The position numbers and the translations under genes are program-made. Shown piece by piece: positions 8,594 to 17,329 of a DNA stretch of 64,000 nt. A model generated the notes under the pieces. It was given only the letters and a program-made list of their open reading frames with translations. It did not search any database and had not been told where the DNA came from. Numbering within the stretch: position 1 is the stretch's first letter; each line of letters starts with the position of its first letter. The stretch is from Cupriavidus taiwanensis. GTDB taxonomy: Bacteria > Pseudomonadota > Gammaproteobacteria > Burkholderiales > Burkholderiaceae. The stretch covers positions 1,338,827 through 1,402,826 of the forward strand of contig NZ_LT976854.1 of the NCBI RefSeq assembly GCF_900249755.1, written 5' to 3'.

Positions 8594-9796
8594 GTGTCCC
8601 CGCTCCTGTTCTCGCATTTCACGGCCACCAGCTGCCTCGGCGCCGGCATCGATGCCACGCTGGCGGCGCTGCGCGCGCAGCGCGGCGGGCTGGCGCCGTG
8701 CCAGTTCGGCGACGTCGCCCTCGATACCTATGTCGGCGAAGTGGCCGGCGTCGACGCCGTCACGCTGCCGGCCGAATTAGCCGTGTTCGACTGCCGCAAC
8801 AACCGGCTGGCGCAGCTGGCCCTGCAGCAGGACGGCTTTGCCGCACGGGTGCGCGAGGCGGCGGCACGCTACGGCGCCCACCGCATTGGTGTCTTTCTCG
8901 GCACCAGCACCGCGGGCGTGCTGCAAACGGAACTGGGCTACCGCCAGCGCGACCCGGCCAGCGGCGCGCTGCCGCCGGACTTCCACTACGGCGGCACGCA
9001 CAATCCCTACTCGCTGCCGGCATTCCTGCGGCAGCAGCTGGGCCTGTCAGGGCCTGCGGCGGCGGTGTCGTCGGCGTGTTCGTCGGGGGCCAAGGTGTTC
9101 AGCTCGGCGCGGCGCATGCTGGAAGCCGGGCTGATCGACGCGGCCGTGGTGGGCGGCGTGGATTCGCTGTGCCACACCACGCTGTATGGCTTCAATGCGC
9201 TGGAGTTGTTGTCGCGCCAGCCGTGCCGGCCCTACGACGTGGCGCGCAACGGCATCTCGATCGGCGAAGGCGCGGTGTTCGGCCTGCTCGAACGCGTGAG
9301 CGGCGCGGTGGCGGACGATGCCATCCTGCTCGCCGGCATCGGCGAATCGAGCGACGCCCATCATATGTCGACGCCACACCCGCAAGGGCTCGGCGCGCGC
9401 ATGGCGATGGCGCAGGCGCTGACCGGCGCGGGCATCGCGCCGGCGCAGGTCGGCTACGTCAACCTGCACGGCACTGCCACGCGCAGCAACGACGCCGCCG
9501 AAGCGCTGGCCATGGCCGCGGTGCTGCCCGGCACGCCGTGCAGCTCGACCAAGGGCGCCACCGGCCATGCGCTCGGCGCGGCCGGCGCGCTCGAGGCGGT
9601 GATCTGCGCGCTGGCGCTGCGTCATGGCCTGGTGCCGGCCGGCATCAACACCACGCACGTAGACCCCGCGCTGCGCGTGAACTACCAGCTCGCCAACCAG
9701 GACACGCCGTTGCGCTATGCGATGAGCAATGCGTTCGGCTTCGGCGGGTCCAACTGCAGCCTGCTGTTCGCCCGTGCGGACGCGGTGTCTTACTGA
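8594..9796 (+). CDS. Beta-ketoacyl-ACP synthase of the polyene cluster
   Basis: Starting at the GTG at 8594 gives 400 residues, the normal size. A full catalytic triad is visible: Cys162 in SSACSSG, His292 in LHGTATRSND and His325 in KGATGHALGAAGA with Lys320. The frame stays open upstream to 7673 but that part overlaps the deacetylase gene and does not look like a ketosynthase. The enzyme condenses malonyl-ACP units to extend the chain. Its partner is the chain-length factor 9 bases downstream. The gap before it contains TACAAT (8544-8549), a possible internal -10 box. Confidence 0.9.
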   Translation: MSPLLFSHFTATSCLGAGIDATLAALRAQRGGLAPCQFGDVALDTYVGEVAGVDAVTLPAELAVFDCRNNRLAQLALQQDGFAARVREAAARYGAHRIGVFLGTSTAGVLQTELGYRQRDPASGALPPDFHYGGTHNPYSLPAFLRQQLGLSGPAAAVSSACSSGAKVFSSARRMLEAGLIDAAVVGGVDSLCHTTLYGFNALELLSRQPCRPYDVARNGISIGEGAVFGLLERVSGAVADDAILLAGIGESSDAHHMSTPHPQGLGARMAMAQALTGAGIAPAQVGYVNLHGTATRSNDAAEALAMAAVLPGTPCSSTKGATGHALGAAGALEAVICALALRHGLVPAGINTTHVDPALRVNYQLANQDTPLRYAMSNAFGFGGSNCSLLFARADAVSY

Positions 9797-9805
9797 GCCA
9801 GCGCC

Positions 9806-10618
9806 ATGCCGCAGCCCGTCTATATCGAAAGCATCGGCCTGCTCGGCCCCGGCCTGAGCGGCTGGCAGCAAGCCAGCGCCGTGCTCGCAGGGCGCGCGCC
9901 CTACGCGCACGCGGCCACCGAACTGCCGCTGCCCGCCGGCCTGCCCCCGGCCGAGCGCCGCCGCACCGGACCCACCGTGCGGCTGGCGCTGGGCGTGGGC
10001 CAGCAGGCGGTGGCGGCCAGTGGCTGCGATGCCGCGCAACTGCCGACCATCTTTACCTCGTCCAGCAGCGATGGCCACAACTTCCATGCCATCTGCGAAG
10101 CGCTGGCGCAGCCCGAGCCGCTGATGTCGCCCACGCGCTTCCACAACTCGGTGCACAACGCGACCGCCGGCTACTGGTCAATCGCCGCCGGAGCGATGCG
10201 TGCCTCGAACGTGCTGTGCGCGATGGACGGCAGCTTCGGCGCGGGGCTGCTGGAAGCCGTGCTGCAGGCCACCGCCGATGCAGAGCCCTGCCTGCTGATT
10301 GCCTATGACACCGGCTACCCGGAGCCGCTGCACAGCTGCAGGCCGATTCCCGACCCGTTCGGCGTGGCCCTGCTGCTCACGCCGCAGCCGGGCGCGCGCT
10401 CGCTGGCGCGCCTCTCTGTGGCGCTGACGCCGGCGCCGGCCAGCGTAATGCCGGACGCCGCGCTGGAAGCGCTGCGCAAGTCGGCCCCGGCCGCGCGCGT
10501 GCTGCCGCTGCTCGCCGCCATCGCGCGCGCGGAGAACGGCACGGTGGTGCTGGATTATCTGGACACGCTGCGCATCGAAGCCGACGTCACCAGCCTAGGC
10601 AGCCAGGCCCATGCCTGA
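9806..10618 (+). CDS. Ketosynthase chain-length factor (ApeC-like)
   Basis: This 270-residue protein looks like a shortened ketosynthase N-terminal half: the YIESIGLLGPG opening, the TSSSSDGHNF and FHNSVHNATAGYWSIA stretches, but no active-site cysteine in the expected place. Such proteins pair with the active ketosynthase and set chain length; in characterised aryl-polyene systems the equivalent is ApeC. Its end overlaps the next gene by 8 bases. It should be catalytically inactive on its own. Confidence 0.8.
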   Translation: MPQPVYIESIGLLGPGLSGWQQASAVLAGRAPYAHAATELPLPAGLPPAERRRTGPTVRLALGVGQQAVAASGCDAAQLPTIFTSSSSDGHNFHAICEALAQPEPLMSPTRFHNSVHNATAGYWSIAAGAMRASNVLCAMDGSFGAGLLEAVLQATADAEPCLLIAYDTGYPEPLHSCRPIPDPFGVALLLTPQPGARSLARLSVALTPAPASVMPDAALEALRKSAPAARVLPLLAAIARAENGTVVLDYLDTLRIEADVTSLGSQAHA

Positions 10619-11075
10619 AGCGACCAGGGACCGCGCCTGGATCGCGGCGCGCATTCCGCATCAGGGCAGCATGTGCCTGCTCGATGGTGTCGTCGAATGG
10701 GATGCGGCATCGGTTCGCTGCACGGCCACCAGCCACACGCAGGCGGACAATCCGCTGCGCGCGCAGGGCCGGCTGGCGGCGACGTGCGGCATCGAATATG
10801 CCGCGCAGGCGATGGCCGTGCATGGTGCGCTGCTGGCAGAGGGCGCGCGGCAGCGCCCCCGCACCGGCTATCTTGCCAGCGTGCGCAAGCTGGTGCTGCA
10901 GGTGGAACGGCTCGACGATATCGCGGCGCCGCTGGAGATCTCGGCAGAACGCATCAGCGGCGAAGGTGCCACCGTGCTCTACGCCTTTGTCGTCAGCGCC
11001 GCGGGACGTACGCTGCTGTCAGGGCGCGCGGCGGTCATCCTGGATGCCGCCGCGGTAGGCGATAGCGCGGGCTGA
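10611..11075 (+). CDS. Hotdog-fold 3-hydroxyacyl-ACP dehydratase (ApeP-like)
   Basis: This 154-residue protein has the hotdog dehydratase pattern, with the IPHQGSMCLLDGV start typical of the ApeP-type subfamily and a CGIEYAAQAMAVHG helix carrying the probable active-site residues. In known systems ApeP acts as a pair with ApeI. Here the ApeI-like domain is fused to the ligase (1954), so the two would have to meet between separate polypeptides. It is the last gene of the rightward arm, converging with fahA. Confidence 0.8.
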   Translation: MPEATRDRAWIAARIPHQGSMCLLDGVVEWDAASVRCTATSHTQADNPLRAQGRLAATCGIEYAAQAMAVHGALLAEGARQRPRTGYLASVRKLVLQVERLDDIAAPLEISAERISGEGATVLYAFVVSAAGRTLLSGRAAVILDAAAVGDSAG

Positions 11076-11098
11076 AGCGCCCGCGGCGCCTCGGCGCC

Positions 11099-12361
11099 TC
11101 AGCGCGCCGGCAGGATCTTGCCCGACACCGTACCGAAGCCGACGCGATAGCCGTCGCCCTGGCAATAGCCGGTCATGATCACGTCGTCGCCGTCCTGCAG
11201 GAAGCCGCGCTGGCTGCCATCGGCCAGCGTCAGCGGCTCGGCGCCGTTGCGGGTCAGCTCGAGCAGGCTGCCGTAGGAGTCCGGCGTGGTGCCGCTGATC
11301 GTGCCCGAGCCCATCAGGTCGCCCACGCGCACGTTGCAGCCCGACACGGTGTGGTGCGCCAGCTGCTGCGCCATGGTCCAGTACATCGCCTTGAAGTTGG
11401 TGCGGCAGATGGTGCTGGGCGCGGCCGCGCCTTCGGGCTGCAGCGCGACTTCCAGCGCGATGTCGTAGGCGTTCCTGCCCTGTTGCCGCAGGTAAGGCAG
11501 CGGCTCGGGCGATTGCGCGGGATTGTCGCGGCGGAACGGCTCGAGCGCTTCCATGGTGACCACCCACGGCGAGATCGAGGTGCCGAAGGTCTTGCTGTTG
11601 AACGGGCCCAGCGGCACGTATTCCCATTGCTGGATATCGCGCGCGCTCCAGTCGTTGAGCAGCACCATGCCGAACATATGCGCCGGCGCGTCGGCAGTGC
11701 TGACGGGCTCGCCCAGGGCCGACGGCTTGCCGACGATAAAGCCCATCTCCAGCTCGAAATCCAGCTTGCGGCAGGCGCCGAACACCGGGCGGGCCTCGTT
11801 CGGCAGCTTGATCTGGCCGTTGGGCCGGTGCAGCGGCGTGCCGCTCACCACCACCGAGCTGGCGCGGCCGTTGTAGCCGATGGGAATCTCCAGCCAGTTC
11901 GGCAGCAGCGCATTGTCCGGATCGCGGAACATGCGGCCGACGTTGGTCGCGTGCTCCTTCGACGAATAGAAGTCGGTGTAGCCCGGGATCTCGACCGGCA
12001 GGTGCAGTGCCGCGGCCGGCATCGGCACCAGCGCCCGGTCGCGCAAGGCAGCGTTGTCGCGCAACGCGGCGTCGGCCCCGGACAGCAGTGCGGTCAGGCG
12101 CCGGCGCGTTTCGGTCCAGACCGGCTGGCCCAGCGCGATGAAGCGGTTCAGGCTGGCCGCGGCAAAGCTGCCCCGGGCTGCTTCAGGCAGCAGGCCTGCC
12201 TGGTCCAGTGCGGCGAGGTCCAGCACCTGGTCGCCGATGGCAACGCCGACACGCGGCGCCTGGCCTTTGGTGGAAAACACGCCGTACGGCAGGTTCTGCA
12301 GCGGGAAATGGGTCTTGCCGTCGTTGGCGCTGTCGATCCAGCTGGTCTGGGGGGCGGTCAT
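11099..12361 (-). CDS. fahA: Fumarylacetoacetase
   Basis: This 420-residue enzyme cleaves fumarylacetoacetate to fumarate and acetoacetate, the last step of tyrosine/homogentisate breakdown. Family residues are visible: Asp130 and His137 in YTDFYSSKEHATN, the two metal-binding glutamates in FELEMGFIVG, and the aspartate in LNDWSARD. Length matches bacterial FahA. It lies 134 bases after hmgA in the same direction, so the two are probably co-transcribed. The maleylacetoacetate isomerase is not in the window. Confidence 0.95.
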   Translation of the reverse strand: MTAPQTSWIDSANDGKTHFPLQNLPYGVFSTKGQAPRVGVAIGDQVLDLAALDQAGLLPEAARGSFAAASLNRFIALGQPVWTETRRRLTALLSGADAALRDNAALRDRALVPMPAAALHLPVEIPGYTDFYSSKEHATNVGRMFRDPDNALLPNWLEIPIGYNGRASSVVVSGTPLHRPNGQIKLPNEARPVFGACRKLDFELEMGFIVGKPSALGEPVSTADAPAHMFGMVLLNDWSARDIQQWEYVPLGPFNSKTFGTSISPWVVTMEALEPFRRDNPAQSPEPLPYLRQQGRNAYDIALEVALQPEGAAAPSTICRTNFKAMYWTMAQQLAHHTVSGCNVRVGDLMGSGTISGTTPDSYGSLLELTRNGAEPLTLADGSQRGFLQDGDDVIMTGYCQGDGYRVGFGTVSGKILPAR

Positions 12362-12441
12362 CGGGATACTCCGAAAATTTTGGTGGCACTTGTCACATGC
12401 GGTGACGCGTCACGCCTGGCGAGCGCCTGCCTTCTCCCTCG

Positions 12442-12469
12442 GCCCCTCTCCCGCAAGCAGGAGAGGAGG
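12442..12469. repeat. Hairpin element between hmgA and fahA
   Basis: CCTCTCC (12445-12451) and GGAGAGG (12460-12466) form a 7-bp stem around a CGCAAGCA loop. The sequence resembles the dispersed CTCTCCCGC/GCGGGAGAG hairpins common in Burkholderiaceae genomes. It could weaken read-through into fahA, but no T-run follows. Confidence 0.45.
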
Positions 12470-12495
12470 AAACCAGGAGGGCCAGGCGCCCGGGA

Positions 12496-13815
12496 TCAGC
12501 GGGTGTTCGGGTTGAAATGCTTCTTCAGGCCTTGCCAGCAGGTGTAGTACTCCTGCTGCAGCGAAGCCGATTGCGCGGCGTACGGCGTGGGCCGGATCAC
12601 GCCCGGCGTTTCGAACATGAACGCCATGGTGTTTTCGATGTGGTGCGGCGTCGAGGTGTCGGCGGCGCTGGCCTTCTCGAAGGTCTCCGCATCCGGGCCG
12701 TGGCCGCTCATGCAGTTGTGCAGGCTGGCGCCGCCGGGCGCGAAGCCCTCGGCCTTGGCGTCATAGACGCCGGAGATCAGGCCCATGAATTCGCTGGCGA
12801 TATTGCGGTGGAACCAGGGCGGGCGGAACGAGTCCTGCATGGCCAGCCAGCGCGGGCCGAAGATGACGAAGTCGATGGTGTCGACGCCCGGCGTATCCGA
12901 CGGCGACTGCAGCACCAGGAAGATCGACGGATCCGGATGGTCGAAGCTGATCGAGCCGATGGTGTTGAAGCGGCGCAGATCGTATTTGTACGGGGCGTAG
13001 TTGCCATGCCAGGCCACGACGTCGAGCGGCGAATGGCCGATGTCGGCGCGCCACAGGTTGCCCTGGAACTTGGCGACCAGCTCGAACGCGCCTTCGCGGT
13101 CTTCGTAGCCCGCCACCGGCGTCAGGAAGTCGCGCGGGTTGGCCAGCCCGTTCGAGCCGATCACGCCCAGGTCAGGCAGCCGGAACAGCGCGCCGTAGTT
13201 CTCGCAGATATAGCCGCGCGCCTCGCCATCGGGCAGCTCCACGCGGAAGCGCACGCCGCGCGGGATCACCACGATCTCGTGCGGCTCGACTTCGAGCCGG
13301 CCCAGCTCGGTCACCATCAGCAGCCTGCCCTGCTACGGCACGATCAGCATCTCGCCGTCGGCGTTGTAGAAAAAGCGGTCCTGCATCGGGCGGTTGGCCA
13401 GGTACAGGTGGATGCCGCAGCCGGTCATCGCTTCCGGGCCGCCATTGCCGGCCATGGTGACGATGCCGTCGACGAAGTCGGTCGGCACCGACGGCATGGC
13501 CGGCGGGCTCCAGCGCATCTGGTTCGGCGACGGCGGCACCTGGTCGAAGCGGCTCAGGAAACGCGACTGTTCGATCAGGGTGAACGGCTTGTGCATCGCC
13601 GCCGGGCGGATGCGGTACAGCCACGCGCGGCGGTTGTGCGCGCGCGGCGCCGTGAACGCCGTGCCCGACAGCTGCTCGGCATACAGGCCATAGGGCGCGC
13701 GCTGCGGCGAGTTCTGGCCCACCGGCAGCGCGCCGGGCAGTGCCTCGGTGGCAAATTCGTTGGCGAAGCCGGACATATAGCCGTGCTCGGCAAGCTGGGT
13801 ATGCGTGAGGTCCAT
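12496..13815 (-). pseudogene. hmgA: Homogentisate 1,2-dioxygenase interrupted by an amber codon
   Basis: The whole 440-codon frame of HmgA is present and collinear, but codon 161 is TAG (13335-13333). The context is ...MLIVP-stop-QGRLLMVTELGRLEVEPHE, where homologues have glutamine, so one CAG-to-TAG change (G to A at plus-strand 13335) explains it. Upstream translation gives only 160 residues without the iron site. The iron-binding half (PPWFHRNIASEF and HNCMSGHGPD) lies after the stop, where an ATG at 13317 could restart. As written the enzyme should be inactive, and homogentisate should accumulate and polymerise to brown pyomelanin. A sequencing error is the main alternative. Confidence 0.85.
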
Positions 13816-14226
13816 GGTGTTCTCTTGCGTCTCCGGGTGGGTCCATCAGCGCAGCGCTGGCCGCACGGCGCATGAATTACGTATTGTGCAATGAATTTAC
13901 CATATCGTAATGATCGGCACTGGACGTGTCAAACCGCAAATGCGAGCGGGCCGCACTTCGGCGCTCTTGCAGTTGTAGGCCGCGAATCGGGAAATTGCAG
14001 GATGCCGCTGGCGCGTGCGCCAGAACCGGCAAAAGGAAGGAAAGGTGGAAAGCGCCGGCTCAGGCAGTCAGGCCTGCGGCGTCATGGCTGTCCAGGGGCG
14101 AAACGGCTCTCCGGACAACAGTGGCCCGGCGCGCACCCAAGGCACGCGCCGGTTGCTGAGGGTGGCCTGGAGGGCCAACTGCCTGGCCGGCCCGCAAGGC
14201 ATGGGGCCGGCCCGGCAGAAGCCCGA
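13816..14226. promoter_or_regulatory. Upstream region of hmgA, no gene seen
   Basis: An AT-rich patch at 13871-13915 contrasts with its surroundings and holds an inverted pair ATTACG (13876-13881) and CGTAAT (13906-13911). Reading the minus strand, TTACGA followed after 17 bases by ACAATA is a possible promoter for hmgA. I see no HmgR-type regulator gene next to it. The rest, to 14226, holds no supportable gene. Confidence 0.4.
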
Positions 14227-14610
14227 TCAGACCGGTTTGTGGCCCTCGCCGGTACCGGGGCCGAAGCCACCGCCGGATGCCGGCGCCGCGGCCGGTGCCG
14301 GCGCGCTGCCGGCGGGCTGGCCGGCCATCGAGGCAGCGGTCACGCCGCCGTTGCGGCTGGCAATGAAAGCGTTGACGTCGGCGGCAAGGTGTTGCGGCGC
14401 CAGCACCACTTCCAGGCCCAGTGCCTCGCAGGCGGCCAGGAAGGTCGACATGCGCGGGTCGGCCTGGCCGGATTCTGCCCGTAGGTAGGCTTCCCGGGAA
14501 ATGCCCGCCTTGCGGGCAACGTCCTCCTGCTTGAGCTTGCGCGCGCGGCGCAGCGCCCGCAATTGCCGGAACGGTTCGCTAGCGCCTCTCGGCACGGCTG
14601 TACTGTTCAT
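14227..14610 (-). CDS. XRE-family helix-turn-helix regulator
   Basis: This 127-residue protein has an N-terminal HTH (about 13-70: RQLRALRRARKLKQEDVARK, then AGISREAYLRAESG) of the lambda repressor type. It ends in a low-complexity alanine/proline/glycine tail (about 90-127). A GGAG ribosome site lies 9 bases before the ATG. Similar small regulators often sit alone or act in toxin-antitoxin pairs, but no partner toxin gene is visible on either side. The target is unknown. Confidence 0.8.
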   Translation of the reverse strand: MNSTAVPRGASEPFRQLRALRRARKLKQEDVARKAGISREAYLRAESGQADPRMSTFLAACEALGLEVVLAPQHLAADVNAFIASRNGGVTAASMAGQPAGSAPAPAAAPASGGGFGPGTGEGHKPV

Positions 14611-14947
14611 GTCGGTCTCCAGTCACCAGTGAAAAAAAGTGCGCGGACGTGCATTCGAGTATAGAGCACGCAAAGCGTTCCGTATGTAACCGCCGAAACA
14701 CTTTGTGCAGATTTCTTGCTGGCCCGTCAACTTGCGCCGGCATCAACCGGAAGGCGTCCATCCAAGCGTCGGACAGTGCACAACGCCTTCGTGCCGCCTT
14801 GACAGTAACGGACCCCCTCAGTTTGCGTTGACGTCACATGCATAGCTATATGACGTTATGGCCGCGCGAGCACAACAACGCAAGTCCGGGCAACTACCAT
14901 GCATCCGGTTTCGTTGACAAACCGACCGGTCGTGCTATTCTCGCTGC
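14611..14947. other. Intergenic region between XRE and TetR genes
   Basis: No gene is supported here. The right end carries the TetR promoter and operator described separately; the segment around 14640-14720 is less GC-rich and probably carries the XRE gene's promoter, but no boxes were assigned. Confidence 0.4.
14914..14941 (+). promoter_or_regulatory. Leaderless promoter with TetR operator
   Basis: TTGACA (14914-14919), a 16-base spacer and TATTCT (14936-14941) form a strong sigma-70 promoter. The spacer holds the dyad ACCGACCGGTCGT. The expected start of transcription, about 7 bases after the -10 box, falls on the A of the ATG at 14948, so the mRNA would have no leader. A related dyad in the opposite orientation lies at 15633-15652. 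Confidence 0.75.
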
Positions 14948-15562
14948 ATGCAGAAAGGACACCTCACCCGCAAAGCCATCATCGAGCAGGCGCTGGACGC
15001 CGCCGCCAAGGTCGGCTTCGAGCAGTTGTCGCTGGCCACGCTGGCGGCCGACACCAATATGTCCAAGAGCGGCCTGTATGCGCACTTCAAGTCCAAGGAG
15101 ATGCTGCAGCAGGCGGTGCTGGACCTGGCGGTAGAGCGTTTCGGCGACATCGTGATCCGGCCGGCGATGCGCCAGCCGCGCGGCATGCCGCGCCTGCGGG
15201 CGCTGTTCGAAGGCTACCTGGAATGGCTGGGCGGCACGGTGACGCAGGGACGGTGCCTGTTTACCGCGCTGGGGCAGGAATACCGCGACCGGCCCGGCTC
15301 GATTCGCGACCTGGTGGTGCAGTCGCTGAAGGACTGGCACAGCACCATCGCGCGCGTGGTCGGGGACGCCATCGAAGAAGGCCAGTTCGGCGCGCACGTC
15401 GACCCGCGCCAGTTCGCCTTCGAGCTGTCCGGCATCGGCATGGCGTTCCAGCAGTCGTTCAAGCTGCTGGGGCGGCAGGATGCGGAAGCGATGGCACGGC
15501 ATGCCTTTGCGGCGCTGGTGGCACGCGCCGCTGCCGGCGCACCCCATCCCGTGAGGACATGA
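14948..15562 (+). CDS. TetR/AcrR-family repressor
   Basis: This 204-residue protein has an N-terminal TetR DNA-binding domain (about 5-52, with LATLAADTNMSKSGLYAHFKSK) and a ligand-binding C-terminal domain of the TetR_C type that includes RCLFTALGQEY. No ribosome site precedes the ATG, in keeping with the leaderless promoter at 14914. It probably represses itself and the following alpha/beta hydrolase gene, since both carry the same operator-like dyad. The effector is unknown. Confidence 0.9.
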   Translation: MQKGHLTRKAIIEQALDAAAKVGFEQLSLATLAADTNMSKSGLYAHFKSKEMLQQAVLDLAVERFGDIVIRPAMRQPRGMPRLRALFEGYLEWLGGTVTQGRCLFTALGQEYRDRPGSIRDLVVQSLKDWHSTIARVVGDAIEEGQFGAHVDPRQFAFELSGIGMAFQQSFKLLGRQDAEAMARHAFAALVARAAAGAPHPVRT

Positions 15563-15580
15563 CATCGGCGCCGGCGCTAT

Positions 15581-15620
15581 CCCGCCGGCGGGCAGCAAAC
15601 CGCTCCGGCGGGCTTTTTTT
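15581..15620 (+). terminator. Rho-independent terminator after the TetR gene
   Basis: CCCGCCGG (15581-15588) pairs with CCGGCGGG (15605-15612), followed by C and seven T residues (15614-15620). Confidence 0.85.
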
Positions 15621-15632
15621 GTACCGAAAAAA

Positions 15633-15652
15633 GCACGACTGGTCGGTCTTTT
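15633..15652. promoter_or_regulatory. Second TetR operator candidate before the hydrolase gene
   Basis: GCACGACTGGTCGGTC here is the reverse complement, with one change (A/G in the core), of GACCGACCGGTCGTGC-like sequence in the TetR promoter at 14919-14935. It lies about 80 bases before the alpha/beta hydrolase start, so the same repressor probably controls both genes. Confidence 0.6.
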
Positions 15653-15728
15653 AAGAAGCGCGAGACGCCTCCGGCCAGGCCGGTCCCGATGACGCCGCGC
15701 AATCCAGAATCCATTGGAGGTGCAGGTC

Positions 15729-16745
15729 GTGACGCAAGCAGTCTCTTCTCCTTCCCCGGTTTCCCCTTCGCCCGCCCCTGCGGCGAAGGCCTTACGCACC
15801 ATCGATGCGGCGCCGACCGCCAGCGGCGACGGCACCTTGCAGCGCGCCCTGACGGGCCTGCAGCGCCTGCGCTGGCAAGCCGGCAGCGTGCTGATGCCGG
15901 CGGCGACGGCACGCCGGCTCGAGCGCATCTGGTTCTGCCCGCCGCGGGCCGCCGCCACGTCCGCCGCCCGGCACGTGCTAGACGGTGCGCGGGCCGACTG
16001 GGCGCTGGTGACCGGCCATGGGCCCAGCCGGCGCGTGCGCGTCTACCGCTGGGGCAACGCAGGTCCGGTGGTGCTGCTCGCCCACGGCTGGGGCGGCCAT
16101 GCGGGCCAGTGGCATGCGGTGATCGATGGCCTGCTGGCAGCAGGCATGCGGGTGGTCGCCTTCGATGCGCTGTCGCATGGCGCCTCCGATGCCGGCGCGC
16201 GCGGCGCCGCGCAGACTTCCGTGCTCGAGATGTCGCGCTCGTTGCTGGCGGCAGCGTGGCACGCCGGCCCGGTCCACGCCGTGGTGGCGCATTCGCTGGG
16301 CGGCGCGGCGGCCGCGCTGGCGCTGCGCGAAGGCCTGCCGGCAAGCGCCGCGGTGCTGCTGGGCGCGCCCGCCGACATGCGCGCCGCATGCGCCGCGCTG
16401 GCGTGGCAACTGGGCGTGGCGCCCGCAGTGCTGGCCCGCATGCAGCGCCGCAGCGAGCGCTGGCTCGGCATGCCATGGTCGGCGTTCAATGTGCCGGACC
16501 TGGGCCGCACGCGCCCGGTGCCGCCGACGCTGGTGATCCATGACCGCGACGACAAGGAAGTGCGCTGGGAAGACGGCGCGGCCATCGCCGGCGCCTGGCC
16601 GGGCGCCCGGCTGGAGACCACCACGGGCCTCGGCCATCGCCGCCTGCTGCGCGATCCCGCGGTGATCCAGCGCATCGCCGGCTTCGTCCGGCCGCAAACC
16701 CACCACGGGCAGGTGCCGGCACCGGCCGGCCTGGCCGTGGCCTGA
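15729..16745 (+). CDS. Alpha/beta hydrolase under TetR control
   Basis: This 338-residue cytoplasmic hydrolase shows the oxyanion region LLAHGWGGHAGQW, nucleophile Ser in VVAHSLGGAA, acid in VIHDRDDKEV and the catalytic His in TGLGHRRLL. The GTG at 15729 is preferred because GGAGG lies 8 bases before it; a TTG at 15714 is the alternative. About 80 N-terminal residues before the core are Pro/Ala-rich. The substrate is unknown. Pairing with a TetR gene suggests a lipid, ester or xenobiotic substrate sensed by that repressor, which is inference. Confidence 0.85.
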   Translation: MTQAVSSPSPVSPSPAPAAKALRTIDAAPTASGDGTLQRALTGLQRLRWQAGSVLMPAATARRLERIWFCPPRAAATSAARHVLDGARADWALVTGHGPSRRVRVYRWGNAGPVVLLAHGWGGHAGQWHAVIDGLLAAGMRVVAFDALSHGASDAGARGAAQTSVLEMSRSLLAAAWHAGPVHAVVAHSLGGAAAALALREGLPASAAVLLGAPADMRAACAALAWQLGVAPAVLARMQRRSERWLGMPWSAFNVPDLGRTRPVPPTLVIHDRDDKEVRWEDGAAIAGAWPGARLETTTGLGHRRLLRDPAVIQRIAGFVRPQTHHGQVPAPAGLAVA

Positions 16746-16759
16746 GCCGGGAGACCATC

Positions 16760-17092
16760 ATGTACCTGGTCAGCAACGATATGACCGCCACCCTGCCCGC
16801 CCGCAGCTCGCTGCGCCTTGTCGCCGGCCCCGGCGAACAGGTGGCGGTACGCTGCACCGCGGGTGAGTTGTGGCTGATTCGCGATGGCGATCCGAAGGAC
16901 ACGGCGCTGACGGCGAGCGAGTGCGTTACCTTGTCCGATACCGGCCACATCGAGCTGTATGCGATCACCGCCGCGTCGCTGCATGTCACGCGCTGCAAGC
17001 CCGCGGCTGGTTCCATACGCGGCGCATGGCGAGAGCGGCTGTGGCGCTGGCTGGCCCCGCGCGGCTACGGCTATCCCGGCCCTGGCCGGTAG
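16760..17092 (+). CDS. DUF2917 domain protein
   Basis: This 110-residue protein has the DUF2917 pattern (VAVRCTAGELWLIRDGDPKDTALTA), a small beta-rich, cupin-like fold of unknown function common in Burkholderiales. It lies 14 bases after the hydrolase gene in the same direction, after GGGAGA, so it is probably co-transcribed. The C terminus is basic and tryptophan-rich (WRERLWRWLAPRGYG). Confidence 0.75.
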   Translation: MYLVSNDMTATLPARSSLRLVAGPGEQVAVRCTAGELWLIRDGDPKDTALTASECVTLSDTGHIELYAITAASLHVTRCKPAAGSIRGAWRERLWRWLAPRGYGYPGPGR

Positions 17093-17126
17093 CCCCGGCG
17101 CGCGCGGTCGCCCGCGCGCCTTCGCC

Positions 17127-17181
17127 ACCTCGCTTCGCCCACCTCGCTTCGCCCACCTCGCTTCGCCCACCTCGACTTGCC
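17127..17181. repeat. 14-bp tandem repeat, about four copies
   Basis: ACCTCGCTTCGCCC is repeated exactly three times (17127-17140, 17141-17154, 17155-17168), then a fourth diverged copy ends near 17181. Slippage could change copy number between strains. Confidence 0.85.
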
Positions 17182-17311
17182 AGCCTGCCGCGCGCGCAGC
17201 GCGTGGGTGGACGGAGGCCGGTCATGGCGGTTAATTGCGCAATTGCAGGACGGCTTGGATCGTCGTTTTCCCGACAACGGCGGCCGTGGTCCGACTGAGC
17301 ACCGGGCCGGC

Positions 17312-17329
17312 TGTACCAAAGCTGGTACA
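17312..17329. promoter_or_regulatory. Inverted repeat, possible operator
   Basis: TGTACCA and TGGTACA are perfect inverted arms around AAGC. It lies 210 bases before the GYD gene and 68 bases after the palindrome AATTGCGCAATT. The binding protein is unknown. Confidence 0.4.

Noticed and set aside
13333..13815. hmgA as two separate genes
   Set aside because: Both parts are in one frame and collinear with HmgA; a single base change explains the break.
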